Source: Cycas panzhihuaensis
Lineage: Eukaryota; Cycadophyta
Assembly (NCBI GenBank): GCA_023213395.1
Contig: CM041465.1
Location: forward strand, 94,247,741 to 94,311,740
DNA length: 64,000 bases
Direction of reading: 5' to 3'
Made by a program: the position numbers and the translations under genes. Shown here piece after piece: positions 35,347-46,653 of this stretch; position 1 is the stretch's first letter; each line of letters begins with the position of its first letter. The notes beneath the pieces were generated by a model. The model made no database searches and had not been told where the DNA came from. It saw only the letters and a program-made list of their open reading frames with translations.

Positions 35347-36284
35347 GTATGTATCACATCCTTTCACATAGTCCTTTCCCTTTTTCCTTTTATTAGGCAT
35401 ACGCTCTTGCATAACAAATCACATAAAAGGAAAAGGGTAACAAATCAATCTACATGCATTCATCTTGCACATGCATGTTGCACGGTTGACTTTATAGGAA
35501 AGAGTACATAATAAGAATTACACCTCCCCATTTTTTCTTACCTAAACCACAAGCATCCCTTAGTTAGGCATCATCCTAATGTGCATGCTTGAGTGTGCAT
35601 GAGACGTTTTTCTTTATCTTTTATTGTTGAAAAGGAAATAAGAGAGAGGGAGCGTAGTTCATATTCCCTTTTATGAACACACACGATATCGCTTTTGTCG
35701 TCTCTTTCCCACACTTCACGTATTCAACCAATACACACGACCTTCATCATTCTTGCCAGGGCTTGGGCCCCTTTCGTTTGCATAGTGGCAAGGATTCCTC
35801 TCTTGCCGTTACTTCTTCCACTTAGACCCGCCTTAGGTTAGTTGGCCTAGGGATGTCTATTTATGCTTATCTTGCACCCTCTTACCACTCACCTGCACCT
35901 ATTGCACTGGTGCCACATTCCTTTCCCATAGGAACTCCTTTTCTCCATGGGTCTCTCTTCTTCCTTTTGGCCATCCAAGGGCGAGGGGACCTCATCTTCT
36001 AGGGTTATCCAAGATAGCTTACGTGTGTCTTGTCCCTTCGAGCCCAAAGAACCAAACTACCTTGAGGAAGTCATGCGCCATTTGTGGGTCCCGAACCTGC
36101 GTTCCAACGTGTGAATGTCCTATGCGAGTGTTTCCTCCACTTATAGGATCACATTCTTATTCTGGTATATACCGTTGATTATTCTGATCTTTATTGAGTG
36201 TAGTTACCATCCCATAGACGTGATTCCACATTCCTCCCAACATTTCTTAAAATCTTTAATCTATTTGGAAATGACTACTTTATA

Positions 36285-36718
36285 TTTGTCTTAGCTTCAA
36301 TTGTAATGATGAAAAGTGGAAAGCCACAATGGATGATGAAATTCATTCTATTGAAAAGAATGGAATATGGGACTTGGTTAACATGCATGAACGTAAATAG
36401 GCAATTAGTTATAAGTAGATTTATAAAACCAAGTTTTGATCTAATGGTTTGATTGAGTGACATGAAGCTCGATTGGTTGCAAAGGGGTTTAAAAAATAAG
36501 AATACATTAACTATGAGGAGACTTTTGTATTTATCATCGACATGAACATTATTAAAATTGTAATGGCCTTAGCTGCTTAATACAAATGGCCTATTTATTA
36601 AATGGATGCCAAGAGCACCTTCTTAAATGATGACTTGACTAAGAAACTTTATTTAGAGCTACCTCATAGCTAGATGGCCTTGGTGTATGACTCAATGATA
36701 TAAATATTAAGGAGGGGT
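36285..36718 (+). pseudogene. Copia G: RT N-terminal remnant and polypurine tract
   Basis: Reads W-K-A-T-M-D-D-E-I, IEKNGIWDLVNM, HEARLVAKGFKK, then YINYEETF, MALAA and KSTFLNDDL. These are the consecutive N-terminal blocks of copia RT (W..AM..E, NgTWeLv, ARLVAKGF, D..AFLNGdL). Several stops occur. The sequence then jumps to AAGGAGGGGT (36709-36718) and an LTR start, so the rest of RT and RNase H is deleted. Confidence 0.75.
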
Positions 36719-36880
36719 TGTTAGAACCTTTATGTTTTATCATTAAGTTTTGTGTTATTCATGTAATATTTATGCATTTTATAGTTAATGTATAAGTGTG
36801 CACTTTTTCTAGTGATGGAACTTTATATCATAACTTAAGTGGGTCAAGGAACGCCTTCCCCTCTTTGAAAAAAGAATAAT
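36719..36880 (+). repeat. LTR of copia G, + orientation (right edge unclear)
   Basis: Starts TGTTAGAACCTTTATG right after the polypurine tract. It aligns with the reverse complement of 38085-38243 for about 160 bp, then diverges. The sequence 36880-37790 has no recognised gene. Confidence 0.6.
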
Positions 36881-37794
36881 TGAAAAAGTGATTTATAATA
36901 ATATTAGTAAACGGTTAAGTATTAGGATTGAAATATTCTTAGAACATTCTAATCTTTATACCCTAATGTTATAAACTATATGCTGAAATCAATTTTTTTT
37001 ATTTGATTGGATAATGGTTATGTGGTGATGCAGAGATGGATTTCTTCCATTTTTCAATTAATTTTTGATCGATTGGGATGTATAGATCTTTACAAGTCAT
37101 AGGGGATTAAGCAAGAGTAGCCAACAAGAGCCACAAGAGTCACCAACCAATAGGGATAAGTCATAGGACGCAGGAGATGTGCTAACGTGAAATGCCCAAT
37201 AAAGAAGCCATAAATTGATATGAGGAAAGAAAGTGTTGAAGTAATGAGCAAGTCCCCAACATAGTGAGCCACCAACTAGTATTAGAGATAAGCTGTCGCC
37301 ATAGAGAAATGAATATAATAATCCTTATAAAGACACCAAATAAATAGAGATCATCATGAGTGAAAAAGAGTTGCCACATAGAGATTAAACCTAAAAAATT
37401 TTCTTCTATCCTCTCTCATAGTCTTATAACCAATCCAAAATGATGAAACAGTCCAAACTATAATGGAGAGAAAAAAATGTTCCTCTTTTTTTAGTCTTAT
37501 AATAATGGACAATGAAGGAGAACCACAAGATAAATACAAAACATATATATTCTTTCTTATAGCATTAGCTTCTTCAAGTAAAACAAACTTATAAATATAT
37601 ATTTTTTTAGTATTCAAGCCTCAAGCTAAAAGAAAATTAGAATATTTGAGCATATAATTAAATAATAAATAAATGATTTAGAAATTCAAGAACTAAAAGA
37701 AAAATCTACTCTTCGTTTAGATTGCCTCCATATGGCGAAAGTTGTCACCAAAGTGAAGTCAACCAACTTGCCCTCTCTAAATTCTCAACTCAAA

Positions 37795-37808
37795 GCTCTA
37801 ACACCAAA
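37795..37808 (-). other. Diverged primer-binding site of an inverted copia LTR
   Basis: The - strand reads TTTGGTGTTAGAGC, two changes from the initiator-Met type TTTGGTATCAGAGC, at the inner end of the - strand LTR. Confidence 0.5.
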
Positions 37809-37810
37809 TA

Positions 37811-38243
37811 TAAAAACATAGATCTAGTGAGGATAGAAGAGAAAAAACATAAGAAGAGCAAAGTACAACTACACTTTACAAGTGCATTAAGCATTAAGCA
37901 AATGGAGGAGGTAGAATTATTCTACACTCTATTAACTTGAATTAATCTATGAGCATAATAATACATTTTTTGTATATATATATACAAGAGAAAATGATCT
38001 TAATATATAAATAAAAGAGCTTCCCTTATGGTCTTTGCATGTTCAACAAGTGTTGAACATGCATGGACTAGTATGTACTTACAATTGACCACTCAAAGAA
38101 GGGGAAGAGGGTCTTTGACCCATTTAAGTTAAAACATAAAGTTACATCACTAGAAAAAATGTGCACTTATATACTAAGTATAAAGTACATAAATAATACA
38201 TGAATAATGCACAACTTAATGATAAATCATAAAGGTTCTAACA
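37811..38243 (-). repeat. LTR of the copia G family, - orientation
   Basis: On the - strand it begins TGTTAGAACCTTTATGATTT at 38243 and ends at the primer site near 37810 (about 433 bp). The right flank on the - strand (GAGGATTGTTGA) resembles a copia polypurine region. With the + strand LTR at 36719 it forms an inverted repeat. Confidence 0.6.
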
Positions 38244-41200
38244 TCAACAATCCTCTTTAAAACTTAGAAGTTTATCATTATAACCTTATTCCCTTTATTG
38301 TTCCCACCCATTTAAAAATATCTGGAAGAAATCTATTAAAAATCTTCTCCATATAAGTGAAAATCCTAAATATCTCTTATACTAACTAATATACAAAGTA
38401 AGAACTTTTCTTCCTAGATGTAATATAAATGACTTAAAATCATCTCTTGATATACAATGCTTAAGCTTATAAATAGTTTTAATGTTGCCTTTGTATTATA
38501 TGGGTTCAACTTTTCCATCTCTAAACAATATTAGTATTACCATTCTAAATTGAAGGATTTCATTAAAATTGCTATAAAAAATAATTATCTAAAAAAATAT
38601 TAAAGTTGGGAAAAAGAAGAAGAAGCTAAAATTATAAAATATTTAAGACAAAAATAACATTTCTTACTAAAAATAAAATGACTTGTTTCCTATTTATCTA
38701 AATTATCACTTTTTTATTGGAAATGGGATTAAAAGAAGTTACCAATGAATTTGGCTTAAAGTAATTTAGAGCTCAATAGCTTCTATAGTGACCTCTTGAA
38801 GTTGGAAAAACCTTTCAGGTTTAGGACAATAATAACATCCTTCACAAAAGTGATGATAGTTTTGGTTTCATATGCCTAACTTGAATAAGACCCTTTAGAT
38901 TAAGATATTCTAGATATTAGAAGAACAAGGTGGAGAGGAGAGGTTTAGGTTCTCTTTCTCCTGCATTCCCTCCATTGTCTTCCTTTCTTATTAGTACTCC
39001 TTCAAGTCTCCTATTATGCCCATAAAGAGGTAGGGAATGAGTAGGTGAGCACCTACAAAATCCATGGGAGGATACATGGATGGAATAGAAGATAACATGG
39101 CTACCCTGTTCTTTAGGTTATATGGCTAGGGTTTGGTGGTAATGATAGCTTATAGTGGACTTTGTAACATTCTCTTATATTTTGGAACAAAAATGCCTTC
39201 AAGTAAAGAGGGTACAAGAGATTCATTTCTAAGTGGCATTTGAATGAGGTGAGAACATTGTGGCAGCATTTTGATATAGGTATAAAGAGAACAACATGGA
39301 GAGAGCACCGCTTCAACACTTAGTAGATCTCCTTTAAGGCCTACACTTACTTTAGAATATGGGAATCCATTGCTCTTAATGTATAAGTCCCCTTAAGGGA
39401 CTAATCGATGCTGTGGATTCTTTGGCTTAGGTTTTCTATAGGTTGCTTCAATCACTTACTGTAAGTATGTATGATGAACAAGTAGATTATGATGGCATAG
39501 TATTAATAGAGTTATAACATTATCTCTTTTTAATGGTTTTACTTATTTAAGCGAGATGGTAGTTTCCTTCAAAATGTAAATTGGTTTGAAGGCTAAAGAC
39601 TAACAAACAAAGGTGTCCACTCTCTATCTGACTTATTAGGGACACAACCTTGTAAATAAAAGGAATGATGAGACCTTATGAATGCTATTAAGCAACAACC
39701 AAAATATAAATTTATTATACAAAACTTTTGAAGGTTGGTTCTCTTATAGAAGCTTTATTTACGAAGATTTAAATCTTTAGTTTCCTTGTTTTAAAGTGGC
39801 TCATCTTACCTTGCAAGCCTCAACCCTAAAGTCTTATGCCCCTTTCTTAGTCCAAAGCTCCTTCCTAAGGATAACCTATAACTTAGATAAGATATAAACT
39901 CTTTTGGCAAACAATGACACTTTAAATGCAAATTAATTTAGGAATACAAGATGCTAAACAAGCCAAAACTTCTGACTTATAGGCAATCCTCCACCATGCC
40001 CTCTCCACCTCATAATAACTAGCTTATATGCATATTAGCTTATATTCTTACTTGAGATATAGGAATTTGAAAACAATAAAGTATATCTTTTAGGCATTGC
40101 CCTTTTACATAAGATTTAAATGCATTTTCTCTAAGGCTTATCATTCTTACATAGACTCACTAATTACAAAAGTTTATTATTAAGTAGTAAAGTAGCTTGT
40201 GTTAAAAAACTTATGCCTATATGGATGATCATCAAAGATTTATTATTTATAGAGTGTTTGGAAACTAAGATGGAAAACTATTTTAGAAAAAGATGATGGT
40301 TTATGCAAGGCTTCTCCCATTTAACACTAGGCAAATATGATATAATGACATGGGTGGAATCTAAATTAGAGCACCTCAAGGATGTCTTAGTGGAGGTCAA
40401 GGATGTCTTCTTAGCTATCAACACAAAATGATAGTTGCCTATTAAGTGTAATTTTATTGGTCATACTTACATACTATGAATGCTAATATTAATTGCTTCA
40501 ATTTGGAATTGGTAATAAGGGTCTTATCTAATACATGCTCTCAACCCCATAAGGTCAATGTATTAATATTTTCCTCTTATTAATGATATAATATGTACAT
40601 TTAAAGGAAACAATGTCCAATTAGTACTCTTTGCTAATTACAAACCTAGGTGGACACTTTAGATAATAACTAGCATTGATAAATTATTTAATCATTAATG
40701 ACACCTTTCTTAAATGGGATTCAAAAAGTAAGTAACAAATAGATTATCATGCTTAATGGATTTCTCAACAACACCAACATTTCATATTTGATCATATATT
40801 GTCTTATAAGAACTAAAGTTATTGACTTGTTGAAATTCTATAGAAAAATCTAAAAGAGGTTTTTACCTACTGTTTGTTTTAGTTTTTAAAAACCCCCCAT
40901 TCCCATACCAGTTTCATATTACAAAATCAAATATTTGAATTGAAAATTTACATGCAATGTTGGTAGAAATTATTAAGACAACAATGTATTGAGTTGCTCT
41001 CAGTATAGAATGATTTAAGTGGTGCTATTCCTTATAATGCATACAAGTGCTCTCATGATCTTTACATGGAGTCTTATTCTCAAAACATGAGGGGTATTGA
41101 ACTTTATATAGGTCTATATGTATAGTGTAATTCTTATCAATCAAGGAATATATTTTTTAAAGTTTTTTTTCCCTTAGAAAGATGCACGTCACATCTAATA

Positions 41201-42519
41201 AGGACGGTATCTCTTGAAATGTTGTATATTTATAGTCCCATTTTTAACTTATCATACTTGGCTAGGTGCAGTCAATTTATTTGATGTCAAATTCCCTAGG
41301 CACAATTGTAGTGGCTAATGTATTAAGTGTATGGTATCAACAAAATGATAAATAAATCTTAAATATCACCATATCTCATGTGATTATCCTTGTTTCACCT
41401 TTCCTTTTCATATGTATACTAACTTTGCAAGGACGAAATCTAATTAGGCTTTTAATAAAATGGGCCAAAATAGGATAAGTGTGTACAACTTTAAATGATA
41501 ATCAAGAGGGTAGGGGTTTTAACTTTTAGCTACGTATTGAAAATTGAGGAAGCATTGAATAAGTGGAGTTCAGAAGATCACCTTTTTGTCATATAGGAAA
41601 TAAGATTGAGGGGTTGTGGTTTGAGAAAGATTATAGAAAAGGTATACTTCTACGATAGATGGGTCAACTATCATAGATTAGAAGAGAGCAAAGGAAAGAA
41701 GGGGTCGCATTTTAATGATTAATTTGTCCTTACTAATAGTTACAAACTATGCCCAATAATATAAAGCAATGTAACTTGTACTTTGATACTGATCTTCCAT
41801 AGGATTTTCTAGTGTAATAATTGCAACTATAAAATTATGAGAATATTAGTGCTATTGTTCCATAAGAAGGAAAATAAAATTGTTGCTAGCATTTGACATT
41901 TCAGAATGCCCTTCATAAATAATTTATTAGTCTAAGTCCATTGGGACCCATTATAACATTGTACAATCTTCTCCTTTACTAACCAACCAAGGGGGAAGAT
42001 TATGTGGCCCAACTATTTTCCATCATTGAATGTTAACCACAAACACAACCCCCAACCACATGAAGTATACATACTATCTAATTGTGGTTAGATGGAGCTG
42101 GTCATAATAGGCATACATTCTACTTGTTATTCATCTTGGTTCAACTCACAACCTCTTTTCCCAATTTACTTATAAAATCAACCTCTACTACTATGCATAT
42201 GTCCATTTACATTTGCATTGTTATCAACTTCCTGGTGTACTGACATTGGGGCATAGATTATATCAATTGCAAACTAGACTAACCTTCGATGCATTGACCA
42301 AATGGCTAGAGGGCTTTCCATGATCATGAAAAACATTATAAACCTTATATTAGATGCAATAAAGGTTAATTTGAAACGTTTATAATCTACTCCAATGTGA
42401 AGAGCATTGTGATGTATGTTAACATCAAGTCCAAGGGTGGTGTTATTCTTATGGGATCAATGGATTATTGTGTTATGTTAATAATTACTTTACTTTGCTA
42501 TCTTTATCATTATGGTCAT
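38244..42519. other. AT-rich region, no gene identified
   Basis: I see no convincing protein domain, LTR, primer site or RNA gene. Short frames occur (for example 39113-39319, - strand) but none carries motifs. It is probably very old transposon sequence and gene-flanking DNA. Confidence 0.4.
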
Positions 42520-44200
42520 AAGGTAACGTGAACCCGAAATGTTACGACCGATAAACCGCTTTGATTGAACGGGGCCACAAAAGACAATACCCAAGCGTTG
42601 CGCAAATCGTTGCCACGTGGAGATAAATCAAAGCGTCAGATTGTACAATGAGGGAGCTGGCCTGTCCGGCATCCAGCGGGCCGGCCAGTTCGGTATACCC
42701 TGGAGTACTGCGATAGGGCCGCGAGCTCATTAAACAACGAGCAGCTCATTCCACGGAGAAAGATCACGATGTTCGAAGTTTTTCAGGACTGATCAGGAGG
42801 CCCTTCGATTTGCGAAAAATGCTGCATGTTTAATCTAGCGGAACAGGGAACGGGAAAGCTTGGTCCCCTTTCGTTTTCTTGCAGTAAAAGACAATACATG
42901 ACACAGCAAACGGAGAAGCTTCAAGCATCAAATTTAGGTACAATTTTAGTTGGAATAGTGGTACATTTCTCCGTGGCAGTGTCAATGATCATCATTTTGG
43001 GCTTCTGAAACATAAATTTGAAAGTCAATCACCAGGAGCTCTCCCGAATGAGCCGTCTTTTGGCAGAGAAAATTTCCCGCTGAAATTTTGGCGATTCTAG
43101 GCGACTTGGATGGTTTTGAAGGACTTTCAGCGCTGCCTTTGGCTTTTTCTTGGAGAAATTAGAGCAAAGTAGAAGTTTTTTGCAGATTGGGGAAGAGGTT
43201 GTTCTGTGTGGATTTTTCGAGGAATTGGGATTTGATGAGGACTGGAAGGTTTTGAACGGGGGATTCGGTGTCCGATCTCGATCTCAGCACGTCGTTGAAG
43301 GTAGAAAAATGTTCAAACCGCGGGAGTCATGCCTCCTCCTGGTCTGATTTTTTTGAGAAATTTTCTGTTAGAGATCGGCTATTGCTACGATGCCTATGGT
43401 GTATAGAGTATACTGTATTATTTAGTTTAGCGTTGTTGTAAATTGATGGCTTAGATTGGAAGGTAGGACTTCGCTTTTGACGTTAAGTAGAAAATTCTGA
43501 GTTTCTTCGCTTAAAGATTGCTGATTTGCAATATTTATCGGGCATTTTTCAGGGTCTGTGTAGTCAACGATCGTTAATCTGCGTTAGCGTGGATTATCCG
43601 AGGTTGGCCGTGATCGCTTCGCGACGTGTTTATCGTGCACTTGCTGCCACAAACTGCTGATCAGCGATACTTCTTATGCATATTTTCAGCCTTTAATATT
43701 ACAGATGCTAATTCCGTGCATTTTCCGAACTTGTGATCCAAAATCGCTAATATTAGCCCGTGCATTTTGCGAGATTTTGCTGGCAATATTCGGCAATTTG
43801 AGATATTTCGCGTGCAACTACATCGCTGTTATTTGTGAATGATCGCTAATATTGGGTATTTACGGTGAACTTTACAAACTTTTACCGTCAATGATTGGTA
43901 ATCGAGGATATCTCCAACAACTTTTCGGAGCTAGTTAACGATCAGTAACCTCGGAGATTTGCAGCGCATTTCTACATATTTCATGGTAAAGATCTCTTAT
44001 CGTCAATATTTATTTTCCGAGCAATATTTGTTATGAAATGTTGAAAATGGACGATATACCGCGTCCATTTCTACTATCAAAGATCGCCAAGCCGCTGTAT
44101 TAACCGTTCATTCCACGCTTTTCCGACATATTTTTGCATATATCATCAATATCGTCATATTTATCCAACATGAATGGGATCGAGTTTCCATGGGTTTATT
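42520..44200 (+). promoter_or_regulatory. CpG-rich 5' region of the WDL gene (promoter and 5' UTR)
   Basis: Base composition changes sharply near 42520: CG dinucleotides become frequent (for example 42660-42740 and 43560-44100), while the flanking transposon DNA has few. GC-rich palindromic sequence occurs at 42656-42700. The region lies on the correct side of the WDL coding exons. A possible end of a 5' UTR exon is GTTGAAG|GTAGAA at 43300/43301. No TATA box or start site can be fixed. Short frames here (for example 43150-43347) look untranslated. Confidence 0.4.
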
Positions 44201-46653
44201 AATTTTAATGAACTACTATTGAAGTGTAATCCAATAGCTGGATCGCTTCTTGAATTGGTGTATTTTCTTACAGTCATCTGTTACATCTTTAGGCTTGGTC
44301 TGGTTGCTATAACTATTTTCACCTGTAAGCCTGCAAAATTCGGAGCTGTATTAACTTGCGGACAGTTCTTACTTGAACATACCCCATGGTATAGCTCTTG
44401 CATGAGTGAGTAGTGGAACGGTGTACAGCGTAAATGATTTGGCACTCTGGATGAGGACATGTCGTGTACCTCACAAGCTCAGATGGTAACACTAGAAGTT
44501 CTCTGCCATCTGGTTGCTTACCAGTCAGTAGTCACAGATTTCTCTGAATCTTCGTGCAATTGACTATTGTACTTTGATTGGTTCCGGAACTCCATCTGTC
44601 GTTGAGTTCGTTCTGCCGGAAACTGCCTGCATCAATGGTAACAATCGATCAGGATGGTTGACACGGGAAAACCATGGTTAACTTCAGTGAAATAAAAATC
44701 ATTTTTTGGTTCATTATCAAATTGTGGAATTATTACAATGCCTGCATCTGTTTAATTCCACAGCAATACAGCTCGGAATACATTGCTTTATATATATTCG
44801 TCTGGAAATTGTGAACCAAAACTGCTGCATATATCCAATGTCTTTTTAAAATGTACATTAATCCCAGTTAAACTAAAGCGATTGATCGGTACGTTTGTCC
44901 CTGGACCTTGCCCGACGATAAAGATCGTCAAAGTGCGGGTACAGGGGGATGTGCGGCTCACTTGGATGATAATTATTCTCTGCCACTCTCGGGTTGTTTA
45001 TCTGTTTGTAGTATTGAGGGGAAGATGTTGGAATTTGCTGTGTTCTTTGCACATGGTGACTGACACTGACAAATTTAGATGTTTGTAGTCTCCATGTGAA
45101 GAGCTCAAAGATTCAATGGGCTTCGAGTAATAGACAGCCATGTCATTACCCGTAAAGAAGTTTAATACGGTAACGTGCTTTTATTTTGTATCGTGTGGTC
45201 TACATTTAACTTTTGAATTACTTACAAAAGTAATTCATTGGACAGAAGCGAAGATACCATGTGCTACCGACTCCATGCATAGCGTACCTCGCATGAACTA
45301 CTCCCCAGAAATTAAATCTTCACATAGCATCGCCTAAAACCGTAGGTACCGGGAAACGCATTTTACCCTAATTTTTCAGGACTGAAGTTTCACGCATTCA
45401 AACGGTGAAACCGCACTACCGAAATTCATCGTAAGGTTTATTAATCTTATTTGTTTATTAAGTTCATCTAATAATAATAAATAGGGAACATCTCACAATG
45501 AATACGATTTAGTATATTTTGTTTGAACATACGCTGGGAATGCTCAGAGGAAAGACTTTTTGTTCGATAGATTGCTTACGCTGGTATTCTGTGTCCTATG
45601 TATGCCGTTAGCCAACATGGATGTTCTGAATGCTACAAACCTCTTGTGAACTAGTCAGAAAACATTGGGCAAACATACTTCCAACATACTCCCTAGTACT
45701 CGCTCTTGCCTACTTCAGCATGTCCTCTTATGTGCTGGTCCATTAGTGTGCCCTATTTTGCTCTGGTACTGCAGACGATTGTATGTCCTTAATTTTTTAA
45801 ACCTTTATGTTTCCATCTCCTTCGCTTGGTATGTTGATCAGCCTATCACTGGTTTGCTAGGCCAACCTAGGAGCCGGTGTGCAGCCGAACCTACCGGCTG
45901 GCCTGCTTTGTTCGCACAGTTGACCGTCCAAGTCTCGGAAAGCAATCGTCCTAATTTGCAGGTTCACACTTACGTATTTATACAATAACATAGTAATATC
46001 TTTTAGCGTGCTATTGTTCGGTGAAGTTACTGCTACCTATGGGCTCTGATTTTGTATTATACGGCTTAATTCTATAAATATGTATGATCGGGCCTGATTT
46101 TGTACCATGTATATATCACACAAATTTTAATAAATCATTAAGTGTGACATTTACCAACCCTGCATCCACTTTTGTCGCGTCGATATTTTATTTTTATCGG
46201 CATTTATTTTTTTCGGAAGTTTTCTATAAAAATTGTGAAATATATGGATATGACGTTGCACATTCGTATTTCACTTAAAACTATGGAACGTATTTGTGTA
46301 AATTTTTTACGGGTGAAACATTGGCATTCCACCAAACCTTGGCAACCATGCTCGGAGCTGTACGAAAAAATATTTGAGCTGTGGTCATATGTCCCATTGT
46401 CTAACCTACTTCTGTAAAATGTCTGCAAGACGTTATGGCATCGCCTGTTGTAGCAACTACCCCGAATTGAATTTGCACCAAAGTTGTGTTTTTTGTCAAA
46501 TCTTTTTACTTCTAGCTTTTAGCGTGTTCGCATATTGTAGCAACTGCCCCGAATTGAATTTGCAGAAAAGTTGTGTTTTTCGTCACAACTCTTTAGTTTC
46601 AGTGTATTCGCATATTTTTACTCTTTTGTGCAATTTTGTTCTGCACACAACAG
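44201..46653 (+). other. Probable 5' UTR intron of the WDL gene
   Basis: There are no coding motifs. It ends at a 3' splice site CTGCACACAACAG at 46653, directly before ATG. A tandem duplication lies at 46448-46614. The region is non-repetitive compared with its flanks. An upstream coding exon cannot be excluded, because some family members carry residues ahead of this Met. Confidence 0.4.
46448..46614 (+). repeat. Imperfect tandem duplication (2 x about 85 bp)
   Basis: Unit 1 (46448-46534) and unit 2 (46535-46614) both start TTGTAGCAACT and end TTCGCATA. They share CCCCGAATTGAATTTGCA. The second unit ends 39 bp before the splice acceptor of the first coding exon. Confidence 0.85.

Larger units (their letters stand above)
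24795..36242 (+). mobile_element. 3' end of Tat-like gypsy element #3, split by copia B
   Basis: A second-type RNase H (24795-24872 joined to 32539-32840) is followed by a polypurine tract (33251-33260) and a 2982-bp 3' LTR (33261-36242). Copia B lies between the two RNase H parts with target duplication acgat. The LTR aligns with #1 and #2 at its start, TATA box, exon-like block and end. Gag, RT and integrase of this copy are missing, so only the 3' end was kept or a deletion removed the rest. Confidence 0.6.
33261..36242 (+). repeat. 3' LTR of gypsy #3 (2982 bp)
   Basis: It starts AGTTTCCCAG, a decayed TGTTTCC, at the position of the LTR starts in #1 and #2. It ends CTCCCAACA at 36242, after which copia G sequence begins. 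A TATA box is at 33953. An exon-like block is at 35229-35346. A block near 36060-36200 (RHLWVPN frame) matches 6980-7140 of copy #1. The 155-codon frame at 32793-33260 just ahead of it is out of frame with the RNase H and is not supported. Confidence 0.6.

Noticed and set aside
38900-40600. Possible LINE remains
   Set aside because: A few LINE-like words appear in + strand translation, but no ordered RT or endonuclease motifs and no poly-A tail with duplications.
45872-45899. AGCCGGT...ACCGGCT inverted repeat
   Set aside because: A single 7-bp stem with a 14-nt loop, no conservation or terminator context; too weak to call.
44174-46417. Short + strand ORFs in the WDL 5' intron (for example 44174-44413, 44783-45088, 45665-45988)
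   Set aside because: No domain, no matching splice sites in phase, and composition like intron sequence.
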